Position numbers and translations under genes: made by a program. Of a stretch of 64,000 nucleotides of DNA, positions 17,855 through 25,706 are shown piece after piece (within the stretch, counting starts at the first letter, position 1; each line of letters starts with the position of its first letter). The DNA comes from Silvimonas iriomotensis (lineage in GTDB: Bacteria > Pseudomonadota > Gammaproteobacteria > Burkholderiales > Chitinibacteraceae), in contig NZ_BMLX01000005.1 in assembly GCF_014645535.1 (NCBI RefSeq), forward strand, positions 124,001 to 188,000, written 5' to 3'. The notes beneath the pieces are model-generated. The model was given only the letters and a program-made list of their open reading frames with translations. It was not told the origin of the DNA and did not search any database.

Positions 17855-18493
17855 TCAGTTAGCCGGGCTGATCAGGCCGGTACTCACCGCGTATTGATAA
17901 AGATCGTAATCAGACACCAGCCCCAGCTTGCGCATGGCGACGACTTTCTGGGTGCTGATGGTCTTGGAGCTACGGTTACAGATACGGGCGATTTCCACCA
18001 CCGGCAGACCGGTTGCGCACATGCGCAGTACCTCGGTTTCCCGCTTGGATAACAAGTGTTCACGCGTGGTGGAACCCATGGTGGCCAGCAGCGCCTTGAC
18101 CGAGGCCGGAATATAACTGCCGTTGCGGTGAACGGCGTGAATGGCCGGGTTGACGTGCGCCAGCCGGTCCGCCTTGTTGATCACCGCACGAATGCCGGCT
18201 TTCTGGATGGTATGGATCAGCGCCGGATTATCCAGCATGGTCATGACCACCAGCTGGACTTGCGGGTAGCGCCGCTGCAGCATTTGCAGCATGGGCAGCC
18301 CGTCGCCGAATTTGCCGCCTGGCATGGCGTAGTCGGTGACGATCACGTTGCACTGGTGTTTTTCAAGCATGGGAAACAGCTCGGTAGAACTGGCCGCCTC
18401 GCCCAGAAGTTGCAGTTCCGCGTCTTTCTGGATTTCCCCCACAATGCCGGCGCGCACGACAGGATGGTCGTCAGCCACGATGACAGTAATCAT
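17855..18493 (-). CDS. Orphan RcsB-like NarL/LuxR-family response regulator
   Basis: 212 aa. The receiver domain has Asp8-Asp9, phosphoacceptor Asp54 in VTDYAMPGGKFGDG, Thr85 and Lys107. The C-terminal LuxR helix-turn-helix is LSKRETEVLRMCATGLPVVE followed by IARICNRSSKTISTQK. The MPGGK.GDG insertion and the SSKTISTQK recognition helix closely match RcsB and its betaproteobacterial relatives. No sensor kinase is adjacent, so its partner lies elsewhere. A symmetrical TTTAGG/CCTAAA site lies about 125 bases upstream of the start. Confidence 0.85.
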   Translation of the reverse strand: MITVIVADDHPVVRAGIVGEIQKDAELQLLGEAASSTELFPMLEKHQCNVIVTDYAMPGGKFGDGLPMLQMLQRRYPQVQLVVMTMLDNPALIHTIQKAGIRAVINKADRLAHVNPAIHAVHRNGSYIPASVKALLATMGSTTREHLLSKRETEVLRMCATGLPVVEIARICNRSSKTISTQKVVAMRKLGLVSDYDLYQYAVSTGLISPAN

Positions 18494-18616
18494 TTTGCAG
18501 ATGTCCTTGCTCAGGTGGCGCCAACAAAATGAAGAGGTCCACCGGTTAATCAGAATGCGCTATCAAATAACGCTCTTTCACTGACACCGATTCTAGGGAA
18601 CCGCTTATAAAAAGTT

Positions 18617-18634
18617 TTTAGGGCGAAACCTAAA
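18617..18634. promoter_or_regulatory. Inverted repeat, possible response-regulator site
   Basis: TTTAGG (18617-18622), six bases, then CCTAAA (18629-18634), adjacent to a TATAAG hexamer on the minus strand. Half-sites of this kind are bound by NarL-family dimers, and TAGG...CCTA resembles RcsB boxes. Autoregulation is an inference. Confidence 0.4.
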
Positions 18635-18847
18635 TTGAAAGGCGAATTTGTTGAATAGTTACAAGCCTGGTGCATCGACATCCAGACCCGCGCTTTGCTG
18701 AAAAAAAACAGGCCGCATCCATCAAACCGTTACGGCAACACCAAAGCAGAATCAGCCCAGGATGATTGCCCCGGCGCACCCGGCATGAACAGCCATTTTT
18801 GCAAATGGGCTGGCGCCAATTTGATCCCGCTTACGTGCATTACCCAT

Positions 18848-18874
18848 AAAAAAAGGCGCGGTCTCCCGCGCCTT
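18848..18874 (-). terminator. Terminator of the P-type ATPase gene
   Basis: AAGGCGCGG (18853-18861) pairs with CCGCGCCTT (18866-18874); on the minus strand the stem is followed by a run of T residues. Confidence 0.9.
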
Positions 18875-18900
18875 GTCAGTGCTGACTACCAGCGGCTGTT

Positions 18901-21603
18901 TTATCTGACCGCACTACGGCGGGCAAACAGCCATTTTTCTGCTTCGATCAAGCCAAAGATGATGCCGCCAATGCCCAGCGACATGAGCCAGTACGAGGCC
19001 GGCAGCGGTGCCGTACCAAAAATGCGGTTCATGGTGGGTGAGTAAATGATGGCGTACTGCAGCGCTGCCAGAATGCCGGTGGTGATCCAGAGCGCGGAGT
19101 TCTGGAACATGCGCAGATTCAGCGAGAAGCCGGTCTGCTCACGGCAGTTGAACATGTACACCCATTGCAGGGTTACCAGGAGTTGCAGCACGGCGGTGCG
19201 GATGAAGGCTTCATCCAGCCCTTGCGCAATCAGCGTGGCTTCCAGCCAGTACGCGCCACCCGCGATCAAGGCACCGACCATGCCAATCCGCCACAGGCCG
19301 TGCATATCCAGGATATTGGCACCGGTCTTGCGCGGTGGCCGCTGCATCAGGCCGGCTTCGGCTGGCTCAAACGCCAGGCCAAAGGCCAGCGTGGTCGAAG
19401 TGGCCATGTTCATCCACAAAATCTGCAACGGCGTGAGCGGAATGGTCGCGCCGGCCAGCAAGGCCACCACAATGATCAGGCCCTGCGCCAGGTTGGTGGG
19501 CAGCACAAACAGGATGGTCTTCTTCAGGTTGTCGTACAGCCGGCGCCCTTCGGTGACCGCAGCGGCAATGGTGGAGAAGTTGTCATCAGCCAGCACCATG
19601 TCTGCGGCTTCCTTGGTCACCTCGGTGCCCTTGATGCCCATGGCAATGCCGACATTGGCCTGCTTGAGCGCCGGGGCATCGTTCACCCCGTCGCCCGTCA
19701 TCCCCACCACATGCCCTTGCGCTTGCAGCGCTTTTACCAGACGCAGCTTGTGCGCGGGGCTGGTGCGGGCAAACACGTCGTACTCGCCACTGGCGGTGCT
19801 CAGTTCTTCTTCCGACATGTTTTCCAGCGCGGCCCCGGTGATCACGTTGTCGGTCCGGTTCATGCCCAGCATCCGGGCAATGGCCATGGCGGTTTCCGGA
19901 TGGTCGCCCGTGATCATCTTGACCTCGATCCCGGCCGAGCGGCAGGTGGCAATCGCGGTAATGGCTTCCGGACGCGGCGGGTCCATCATGGCGGCGACGC
20001 CCAGCCATTGCAGGCCGGATTTCAGATCGTCGTGATCAATCTTGTCGGTGGTGGCATCCACCGGCTTGATACACGCGGCCACCATGCGCAGGCCCTGACG
20101 CGCCAGCATGGCCATTTGTTCTTCCCACCAGGCGTGGCGCACATCGCGCTGACCATCCGCCGTGGTTTCAGAGGCCGCCATGGCCAGCAAGATATCGGGC
20201 GCACCGGTCACCAGAATCTGCCGTTGGCCATTCACCTTGTGCAGCGTGGCCTGATATTTCCAGGCAGAGTCGAACGGGATCTTGTCCAGCAAGACGGCGT
20301 CGTCGTAGACAAAGCCCGACTTGGCCGCCAGCACCTGCAAGGCCCCGGCGGTGGGCGCCCCGACCACTTGCCAGTGACCGTGTTCGTCCTGCCGCAGGCT
20401 GCTGTCGTTGCACAGATGCACGGCGGCAATGAACCGCGCCAGAACCGGATCAGCCTGCATGGTCGGGACGGTGTCGGTGGCGCGATGACGCACTTCACCT
20501 TGCGGGTTGTAGCTCTGCCCGGTGATTTTGTATTGCTGGTCAGCCAGCACCACTTCTTTCACCGTCATCTCGTTCATGGTCAGCGTGCCGGTCTTGTCCG
20601 AACAGATCACCGTCATCGCGCCCAGCGTTTCAGCCGTCGGCAGGCTGCGGATGATGGCGCGTTTACGGGCCATGGCCTGCACACCCAGCGACAACATCAA
20701 AGAGATCACCGCCGGCAGGCCTTCCGGCACCGAGGCGACCGCAAGGCTGATCAGCGCCAGCAACAGTTCAGTCAGCGGCACCGAATGGAACACCATGCTG
20801 TAGACGAACAGCACGGCCATGGCACACAAAATGGCCCAGAAAATACCGTGGCCCAGTTTGTCGATCTGCTGCAGCAACGGCGTTTTGATCGGCTTCACGG
20901 CGGCCAGCATGCCGTTGATCTGGCCCAGTTCAGTCTGCGCGCCGATCTCGACCACTACGCCCCTGGCCGTGCCGGCGCTGACCGTCGTGCCGGAGAACGC
21001 CAGATTGATCCGGTCGCCCAGTTGCGCGTTGTCGGCCAGCGCATGGGTCTGTTTGGACACCACCGTTGATTCGCCGGTGAGAATGGCCTCTTCCACCTGC
21101 AAACCATGCACTTCCAGCAGGCGCACATCGGCCGGGATACGATCCCCCGGCTTCAGCGTCACGATATCGCCCGGCACCAGTAGAGCGGCATCAATCTGCT
21201 GCGCGATGCCATCCCGCACCACCGCCGCATTGCTGGAGAGCATGTTGCGGATGCCCTTGAGCGATTTCTCGGCCGCGTTTTCCTGGATAAACCCGATCAG
21301 TGCGTTGATCACCGCCACGCACAAAATGACGATGGTATCGATCCAGTGGCCCATCACGCCGGTCAGCATGGCGGCGGCCAGCAAGATGTAGATCAGCACG
21401 TCGTTGAAATGGGCAATAAACCGGCGCCAGGCCGGCACGGGTGGTTTTTCAGGCAGGCTGTTGGGGCCATACCGGGTATGGCGTTGCTGCGCGGTGGCGC
21501 TGCTCAGGCCATCAGCACGGCTATCCAGAGCATTGAGTGTCTGTTCGGTATCGAGTTGATACCAGCTGGCTTTGTTCAGATCCTGCAGGTTGTCGCGCTT
21601 CAT
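18901..21603 (-). CDS. P2-type cation-transporting ATPase (Ca2+/Na+-like)
   Basis: 900 aa. An N-terminal cation-ATPase domain begins at about residue 10 and is followed by ten membrane helices in the usual 2+2+6 layout. The actuator motif is LTGESTVV, the phosphorylated residue is Asp336 in SDKTGTLTMNEM, and the hinge is MTGDGVNDAPALKQA. The fourth-helix sequence SVPEGLPAVISLML matches calcium and related P2A/P2D pumps rather than heavy-metal pumps (no CPC). It exports a cation across the inner membrane; the ion is not certain. The ATG at 21603 has AGGAGG seven bases upstream; a longer open frame upstream is not supported. Confidence 0.88.
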   Translation of the reverse strand: MKRDNLQDLNKASWYQLDTEQTLNALDSRADGLSSATAQQRHTRYGPNSLPEKPPVPAWRRFIAHFNDVLIYILLAAAMLTGVMGHWIDTIVILCVAVINALIGFIQENAAEKSLKGIRNMLSSNAAVVRDGIAQQIDAALLVPGDIVTLKPGDRIPADVRLLEVHGLQVEEAILTGESTVVSKQTHALADNAQLGDRINLAFSGTTVSAGTARGVVVEIGAQTELGQINGMLAAVKPIKTPLLQQIDKLGHGIFWAILCAMAVLFVYSMVFHSVPLTELLLALISLAVASVPEGLPAVISLMLSLGVQAMARKRAIIRSLPTAETLGAMTVICSDKTGTLTMNEMTVKEVVLADQQYKITGQSYNPQGEVRHRATDTVPTMQADPVLARFIAAVHLCNDSSLRQDEHGHWQVVGAPTAGALQVLAAKSGFVYDDAVLLDKIPFDSAWKYQATLHKVNGQRQILVTGAPDILLAMAASETTADGQRDVRHAWWEEQMAMLARQGLRMVAACIKPVDATTDKIDHDDLKSGLQWLGVAAMMDPPRPEAITAIATCRSAGIEVKMITGDHPETAMAIARMLGMNRTDNVITGAALENMSEEELSTASGEYDVFARTSPAHKLRLVKALQAQGHVVGMTGDGVNDAPALKQANVGIAMGIKGTEVTKEAADMVLADDNFSTIAAAVTEGRRLYDNLKKTILFVLPTNLAQGLIIVVALLAGATIPLTPLQILWMNMATSTTLAFGLAFEPAEAGLMQRPPRKTGANILDMHGLWRIGMVGALIAGGAYWLEATLIAQGLDEAFIRTAVLQLLVTLQWVYMFNCREQTGFSLNLRMFQNSALWITTGILAALQYAIIYSPTMNRIFGTAPLPASYWLMSLGIGGIIFGLIEAEKWLFARRSAVR

Positions 21604-22122
21604 TGGGCGCCTCCTGCCGGATGGCAAAGATGGCGTTGTGAGCCGGTGGGGTGAGGTCCGTGCACGTGTCTGCTCCTTTGTCTTGTTGAACAAAGTCAAA
21701 CAGGTGCAGCAGCAAGGCGGCGAGCAGACATTGATCACGCATTCCGGCAAAAAACAGTGCGGGCTGCGGTGATCGGGCAAGACGTAGATGTTCTGCGGTG
21801 GGTGTTTGACCTGTGTCCTGGGTGAAAAATGACGCTTTCTGGACACCAAATTTAGCAAACAACCTATTGAATATTCAGTGAAATGTTGCCGGCATATCGG
21901 CTATGTAATTATTTGCCCCGTTTTGCCATATCACCAGAAAGACCTGCCGTCTGTGCAGGATTTGGCAAACCCGACGTGACCCTGCCACGTGCGCCAACAC
22001 AGTATCAGGCGGTCCTGAAACAGCACGCTATGTCACACCGCCCCGCCACGCAGGCCAGATGACCATAGAGCGTCGGCCCGGCCAGCGATATCATGGCGCC
22101 TTCACCCCTCAAAGAGCCTTCC
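21604..22122. other. Divergent ATPase / FKBP intergenic region
   Basis: 519 bases. An AT-rich core at about 21840-21930 is the likely promoter area for both divergent genes. No gene or repeat is supported; the open frame extending the ATPase upstream lacks homology. Confidence 0.4.
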
Positions 22123-22554
22123 ATGACTTCCGCTTTTGCCCGCCGCACCCTGTCCGGCCTGACCATGGCACTGACACTGGCCGCCGCCCACGCCGCCGAC
22201 AAGCCTGCCGCCGCCACCGAAAAGCTGCCCAGCGGCGCCACCATTACCCACACGGTCGTCGGCAAGGGCGCCCAGCCTACCGCCAACTCCACCGTCACCG
22301 TGCACTACAAAGGCACCTTGCAAAGCACCGGCGCGGTCTTTGATAGCTCGTACACGCGCAACAAACCGCTGACGTTTGCGCTGGGGCAAGTCATCCCCTG
22401 CTGGCAGCAAGCCATCCCCAAAATGAAGGTTGGCGGCAAAGCCCACCTGGTCTGCCCGGCCGCTTCCGCATATGGCAGCGCCGGCGCTGGCAATGTCATC
22501 CCGCCCAATGCCACCTTGCTGTTCGATGTCGAACTGCTGGATGTGAAGGGCTAA
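22123..22554 (+). CDS. Periplasmic FKBP-type peptidyl-prolyl cis-trans isomerase
   Basis: 143 aa. A signal peptide (about residues 1-25, ending AAHAA) is followed by one FKBP domain with VTVHYKGTL near the start, GQVIPCWQQAIPKMKVGGKA in the middle and NVIPPNATLLFDVELLDV at the end. It catalyses proline isomerisation in folding periplasmic proteins. Two cysteines (CWQQ and LVCPAA) could form a disulfide. The ATG at 22123 gives the best signal peptide; an in-frame ATG at 22093 is possible. Confidence 0.9.
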   Translation: MTSAFARRTLSGLTMALTLAAAHAADKPAAATEKLPSGATITHTVVGKGAQPTANSTVTVHYKGTLQSTGAVFDSSYTRNKPLTFALGQVIPCWQQAIPKMKVGGKAHLVCPAASAYGSAGAGNVIPPNATLLFDVELLDVKG

Positions 22555-22584
22555 GCCCTCGCCTTGTGGGCCCTGCCGCAGAAC

Positions 22585-22622
22585 AAAGCCGGATCGGTCT
22601 TGTGCCTGATCCGGCTTTTTTT
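22585..22622 (+). terminator. Terminator of the FKBP gene
   Basis: AAAGCCGGATC (22585-22595) pairs with GATCCGGCTTT (22608-22618), followed by T residues. Confidence 0.92.
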
Positions 22623-22746
22623 TGCGCGCAAGTCAGAAACCGACCCCACCCCGGCGCGACCACAACCGTTTGTTCATCTGCATGATCTATACCTGAACAC
22701 AAAATCGCCCATGCCTGGCGATCACCCACAGGGATGCTGACGTGCC

Positions 22747-23110
22747 ATGAGAACAACGCTGCTGTTACTGGCGCTCCTCGCCGGTCTGAGTGCCTGTACC
22801 TCCACCACCACGCGGCCGATCACGGACGCACAAGGCAGCGTGGTGCCAGGCAGCATTGCCAGCCTGGAAAGCGTGCAACTGGGCGGGGTGAAGCAATGGA
22901 TACTGATCCGGGGTAAAAACGCCAGCAATCCTGTCTTGCTCAAGCTGCACGGCGGGCCAGGCCAGGCTGAAATGGCAACGGTCGGGTTTAACCGGCAACT
23001 GGAAGAAGACTTCATCGTCGTCGAGTGGGATCAGCGCGGCGCCGGCAAATCGGCTGACGCCATCAATCCGCAAAGCGCAATGACGATCGGGCAATTTGTC
23101 GAAGATAAGC
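22747..23110 (+). pseudogene. Truncated alpha/beta hydrolase lipoprotein (prolyl-iminopeptidase-like)
   Basis: The first 120 or so codons encode a lipoprotein signal (LLAGLSAC lipobox) and the N-terminal part of an alpha/beta hydrolase: [13 protein letters not shown] (oxyanion region) and [14 protein letters not shown]. Homology stops after [11 protein letters not shown] at about 23110, where the frame enters unrelated low-GC sequence and stops at 23202. The nucleophile elbow and the catalytic Asp and His are therefore missing. The break coincides with the left edge of the accessory region, so it was probably cut by an insertion or deletion. Confidence 0.75.
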
Positions 23111-23461
23111 TGTCATGCCGATCTGGACATAAAATAATTCTGGGCCTGCTTATTCATGGCCAGATGTGCCGAATCAACCGTTTCACCAGGAGTGGAAGGT
23201 GAACAATTGGAAAGCTTAAAGTACCCCAAAACAACTCCAAAAACGTCAGTATTCCTGACATCTATGCATGTTTTCGAGACTTCTGAATTTGAAGTCCTTG
23301 ACGCGAAACGGGGTTTTAAGTGCTCTGGGAGCCGCATTCCGCCTGCATGCTCAGCCAACATACACTGTATTTTCTGAAATTTCTAAAATCCGGTTTGCGC
23401 GCAAAACCCCCTTATCTTGTATTTAGTGTGGTTGGTTTTTTGCACGCCTGACAAGGGAATC
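23111..23461. other. Junction sequence of the decayed element
   Basis: About 350 bases of lower GC. It begins TGTCATGCCGATCTGGACAT directly at the point where the hydrolase homology ends, which could be a transposon-type end, but no matching inverted copy was found. No gene is supported. Confidence 0.35.
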
Positions 23462-23644
23462 CGCTCCTGCAAGGGCCAGGTGATGCTAAGTATCAACGAC
23501 CACCCTGATATCCAGGGTGTCTTTGATGGCTTCTGGATGGAAGGGCTGGATATCAAATACAGCACCAGCAACACCTACGGTGCGCCACAGACCAGTCGTG
23601 AGCTGGTGATCTGCAACTGGCAGCCCAGCGGTGGGTTGTTCTGA
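23462..23644 (+). pseudogene. C-terminal remnant of a phage-type D12 DNA adenine methylase
   Basis: About 60 codons read CKGQVMLSINDHPDI, then VFDGFWMEGLDIKYS, and end with ELVICNWQPSGGLF. This matches the C-terminal part of D12-class N6-adenine DNA methyltransferases (Dam/phage type), where a KGK.ilSiNDHP..r.vF segment precedes the end. The catalytic DPPY and SAM-binding regions are absent upstream. It is a relic of a prophage or island methylase. Confidence 0.7.
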
Positions 23645-23796
23645 TTGCCAATAGTTGACGGCGGCTTTTGAAAAAGATCGACGTTCCTGAAGTCGTCGTC
23701 ATACAGTCAGAACCGGTCTGGGCCTGCTTTCTCAAGCAATAATGCGATATTTGTACAGATCAGCTAGGCTGCACTTTTAGTCGGCGGCCCCCATTC

Positions 23797-24636
23797 ATGA
23801 TACGACCAATTACACATTACACAGACCTGCATGGTTTTAACGGAATTATCTCCAACAACAAAATTTGGGCGTCAAACACCGCCTATTTGAACGACACGAA
23901 GGAACTGGTACACGGAATCGACATACTTGGTGAAGCATATGATCGTTTAACCTGGACAAGCGAGGACGCCCCCCTCGTAAATTGCCTTCAGAATGCGATT
24001 GCCCAGGCCAGAGATGGTGGTCTACCTACTACCTACGTCGCTTGCTTTGCGAAAAATCCAGACAGTCTTACCCACTGGAGAGGTTATTGCACTGGGCAAG
24101 GCATCAGCATCACATTTGATGGGGATCTACTCGCTTCAAACGCGGGTTTTCCATATGCCGCAGGCGGTGGCGCAGCTTGGCTGCAAGAAGTCATTTATGC
24201 AGATGAAGGTGCATTGGGGACAAAGATTGAGGAACTTGTGCGCATGTTGGTAAGCAGACTCCGTGAGGCCGTGATTCATTTGGGTGGTTCGGTGGAGTCA
24301 GGGGATCTGCCTATCGCAAGAGACTTTGTTTCACTGGCACTTCCACGTATCAAGCACGGTGGGTTTCGTGACGAAGATGAGGTGCGCATGATCGTACAGC
24401 CCTCAAATCCAAACGCGATAACCGGATACCGTGTTAAAGGAAATACCTTGGTTCCATACCTGGCTCTGCCAGATCTATTGGTATACGGCAACGTCGCACC
24501 CTTGCCAATCACGTCAGTGACAGTGGGGCCAGGTCCAGACCAAAAACGGACAGCCTTGAGTATTCAGGGGTTTCTTAAATGGAAGCATTTTGACCACGTA
24601 ACAGTGAATCTGTCAGAGGTTCCTTTCGTGGCATAG
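23797..24636 (+). CDS. DUF2971-domain protein
   Basis: 279 aa. The N-terminal HYTDLHGFNGIISNNKIWAS, then NDTKEL, and later SLTHWRGYCTGQGISITFD are the hallmark motifs of DUF2971. The function of this family is unknown; it is common on genomic islands and mobile DNA. GC content and codon use are visibly lower than in neighbouring genes (many AAA, ATT, TCA codons), suggesting transfer. No obvious ribosome site precedes the ATG. It lies between the methylase remnant and tRNA-Pro. Confidence 0.8.
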   Translation: MIRPITHYTDLHGFNGIISNNKIWASNTAYLNDTKELVHGIDILGEAYDRLTWTSEDAPLVNCLQNAIAQARDGGLPTTYVACFAKNPDSLTHWRGYCTGQGISITFDGDLLASNAGFPYAAGGGAAWLQEVIYADEGALGTKIEELVRMLVSRLREAVIHLGGSVESGDLPIARDFVSLALPRIKHGGFRDEDEVRMIVQPSNPNAITGYRVKGNTLVPYLALPDLLVYGNVAPLPITSVTVGPGPDQKRTALSIQGFLKWKHFDHVTVNLSEVPFVA

Positions 24637-24758
24637 CAGTGACAAAGTAAGCGCTAAATTGGCCCGGTTTTGCGTGGGATTGCGGGGACAAATCTACCGC
24701 AAATCGGTGCGCAAAATTGGCGCGCCGTTACAGACAATACAGCCGATGCAATGCAAAG

Positions 24759-24781
24759 GTGTACCCGAAAGTGTACCCGAA
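24759..24781. repeat. Tandem GTGTACCCGAA repeat near tRNA-Pro
   Basis: GTGTACCCGAA occurs at 24759-24769 and again at 24771-24781, a 12-base period, about 65 bases outside the tRNA-Pro 3' end. Short direct repeats beside a tRNA-type attachment site could be arm-type integrase-binding sites of the lost element (inference). Confidence 0.45.
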
Positions 24782-24800
24782 TGGGTGTTGTAGGCTAGAA

Positions 24801-24846
24801 ATGCAACAAGGGCCTGTAAACCGAAGTCTACAAGCCCTTGTTTTTA
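24801..24846 (+). terminator. Terminator between DUF2971 gene and tRNA-Pro
   Basis: AACAAGGGC (24805-24813) pairs with GCCCTTGTT (24834-24842), followed by a T-run on the plus strand. It faces the rightward accessory genes. Confidence 0.65.
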
Positions 24847-24847
24847 T

Positions 24848-24924
24848 TGGTCGGAATGGCGGGATTCGAACTCGCGACCCCTTGCACCCCATGCAAGTGC
24901 GCTACCAGGCTGCGCTACATTCCG
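24848..24924 (-). tRNA. tRNA-Pro(GGG)
   Basis: 77 bases including encoded CCA. Acceptor CGGAATG pairs with CATTCCG, the anticodon stem is CTTGC/GCAAG with loop ATGGGGT, so the anticodon is GGG, and the T arm contains GTTCGAATC. The 3' end faces the accessory region, the usual geometry for integration at a tRNA. Confidence 0.95.
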
Positions 24925-24973
24925 AGGAAGGGCGATTATAGCCGCACCTTGGTGCTCTGCCTACCCCTTTTGC

Positions 24974-25360
24974 TCAGTTTTGCAGTTGGCCGTTATTCGC
25001 GGCGCCGACGGGCTCGTTCAGCCAGTCCAGCAAAGCCTGCAACTCCTCACGGATGGAGGTAGCGGGGTTGGCGGCCTCTTCACCGGCGTGTGCAAGCTGG
25101 TTGCGCGCGCCGCTGATGGTGAAGCCTTGTTCGTAAAGCAAGGAACGGATGCGACGCACCAGCAGCACTTCATGGTGCTGATAGTAACGACGGTTACCGC
25201 GCCGCTTTACCGGCTTGAGTTGGGTGAATTCCTGTTCCCAGTAGCGCAGGACATGCGGTTTGACACCGCACAAGTCGCTGACCTCACCGATGGTGAAGTA
25301 GCGCTTGGCCGGGATGGAGGGCAGTTCACTGGTTGGAATGACGTTGCTGTTGCTTTGCAT
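24974..25360 (-). CDS. MerR-family transcriptional regulator downstream of ihfA
   Basis: 128 aa. The N-terminal MerR winged helix is [20 protein letters not shown] followed by WEQEF and [20 protein letters not shown]; a short C-terminal helix follows without the cysteines of metal sensors. It is the conserved small MerR protein that follows ihfA in many proteobacteria; its target is not known to me. Start at 25360 (MQSNSN) overlaps the 3' end of ihfA by 35 bases, implying translational coupling. Confidence 0.85.
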   Translation of the reverse strand: MQSNSNVIPTSELPSIPAKRYFTIGEVSDLCGVKPHVLRYWEQEFTQLKPVKRRGNRRYYQHHEVLLVRRIRSLLYEQGFTISGARNQLAHAGEEAANPATSIREELQALLDWLNEPVGAANNGQLQN

Positions 25361-25643
25361 AATGCAGTTCAACAAGTCCCTTCAGTTTCTGGCTGGCATG
25401 AAAGGTCACAACACGACGGGCAGAGATAGGAATCTCTTCGCCGGTCTTGGGGTTGCGGCCCGGACGTTGCGGCTTGTCACGGAGCTGGAAGTTACCAAAA
25501 CCGGAAAGTTTGACGACGTCGCCTTCCTCAAGAGAGGCGCGGATTTCTTCGAAAAACGCCTCGACCATATCTTTGGCTTCGCGTTTGTTCAGGCCAACCT
25601 TGTCAAACAGCAAATCGGCGAGGTCTGCTTTGGTAAGCGTCAT
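25326..25643 (-). CDS. ihfA: Integration host factor alpha subunit
   Basis: 105 aa, DNABII family. [20 protein letters not shown] at the N terminus, [21 protein letters not shown] with the minor-groove Pro in the [10 protein letters not shown] beta arm, and [18 protein letters not shown] near the end identify IhfA rather than HU. With IhfB it bends DNA in recombination, transcription and replication. It follows pheT, the usual position. Confidence 0.95.
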   Translation of the reverse strand: MTLTKADLADLLFDKVGLNKREAKDMVEAFFEEIRASLEEGDVVKLSGFGNFQLRDKPQRPGRNPKTGEEIPISARRVVTFHASQKLKGLVELHYAKQQQRHSNQ

Positions 25644-25706
25644 TGTTGTTATCTCAAAAACTTATGTGAGTCGGCACAGGGCGTGCACATCAAAAAAAGA
25701 AACGGG

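Larger units (their letters stand above)
18494..18900 (-). other. RcsB-like promoter region and ATPase 3' region
   Basis: 407 bases with no convincing gene. It holds the leader of the RcsB-like gene (18494-18640), including a TATAAG -10-like sequence on the minus strand, unassigned sequence to about 18845, and the terminator of the P-type ATPase gene. Confidence 0.5.

Noticed and set aside
23113-23377. Small frames on both strands within the accessory junction
   Set aside because: No homology or ribosome site; probably decayed element sequence.
24838-24941. Short frames encoding a GGIRTRDP-type peptide across tRNA-Pro
   Set aside because: This is the well-known false peptide obtained by translating the antisense of a tRNA; not a gene.
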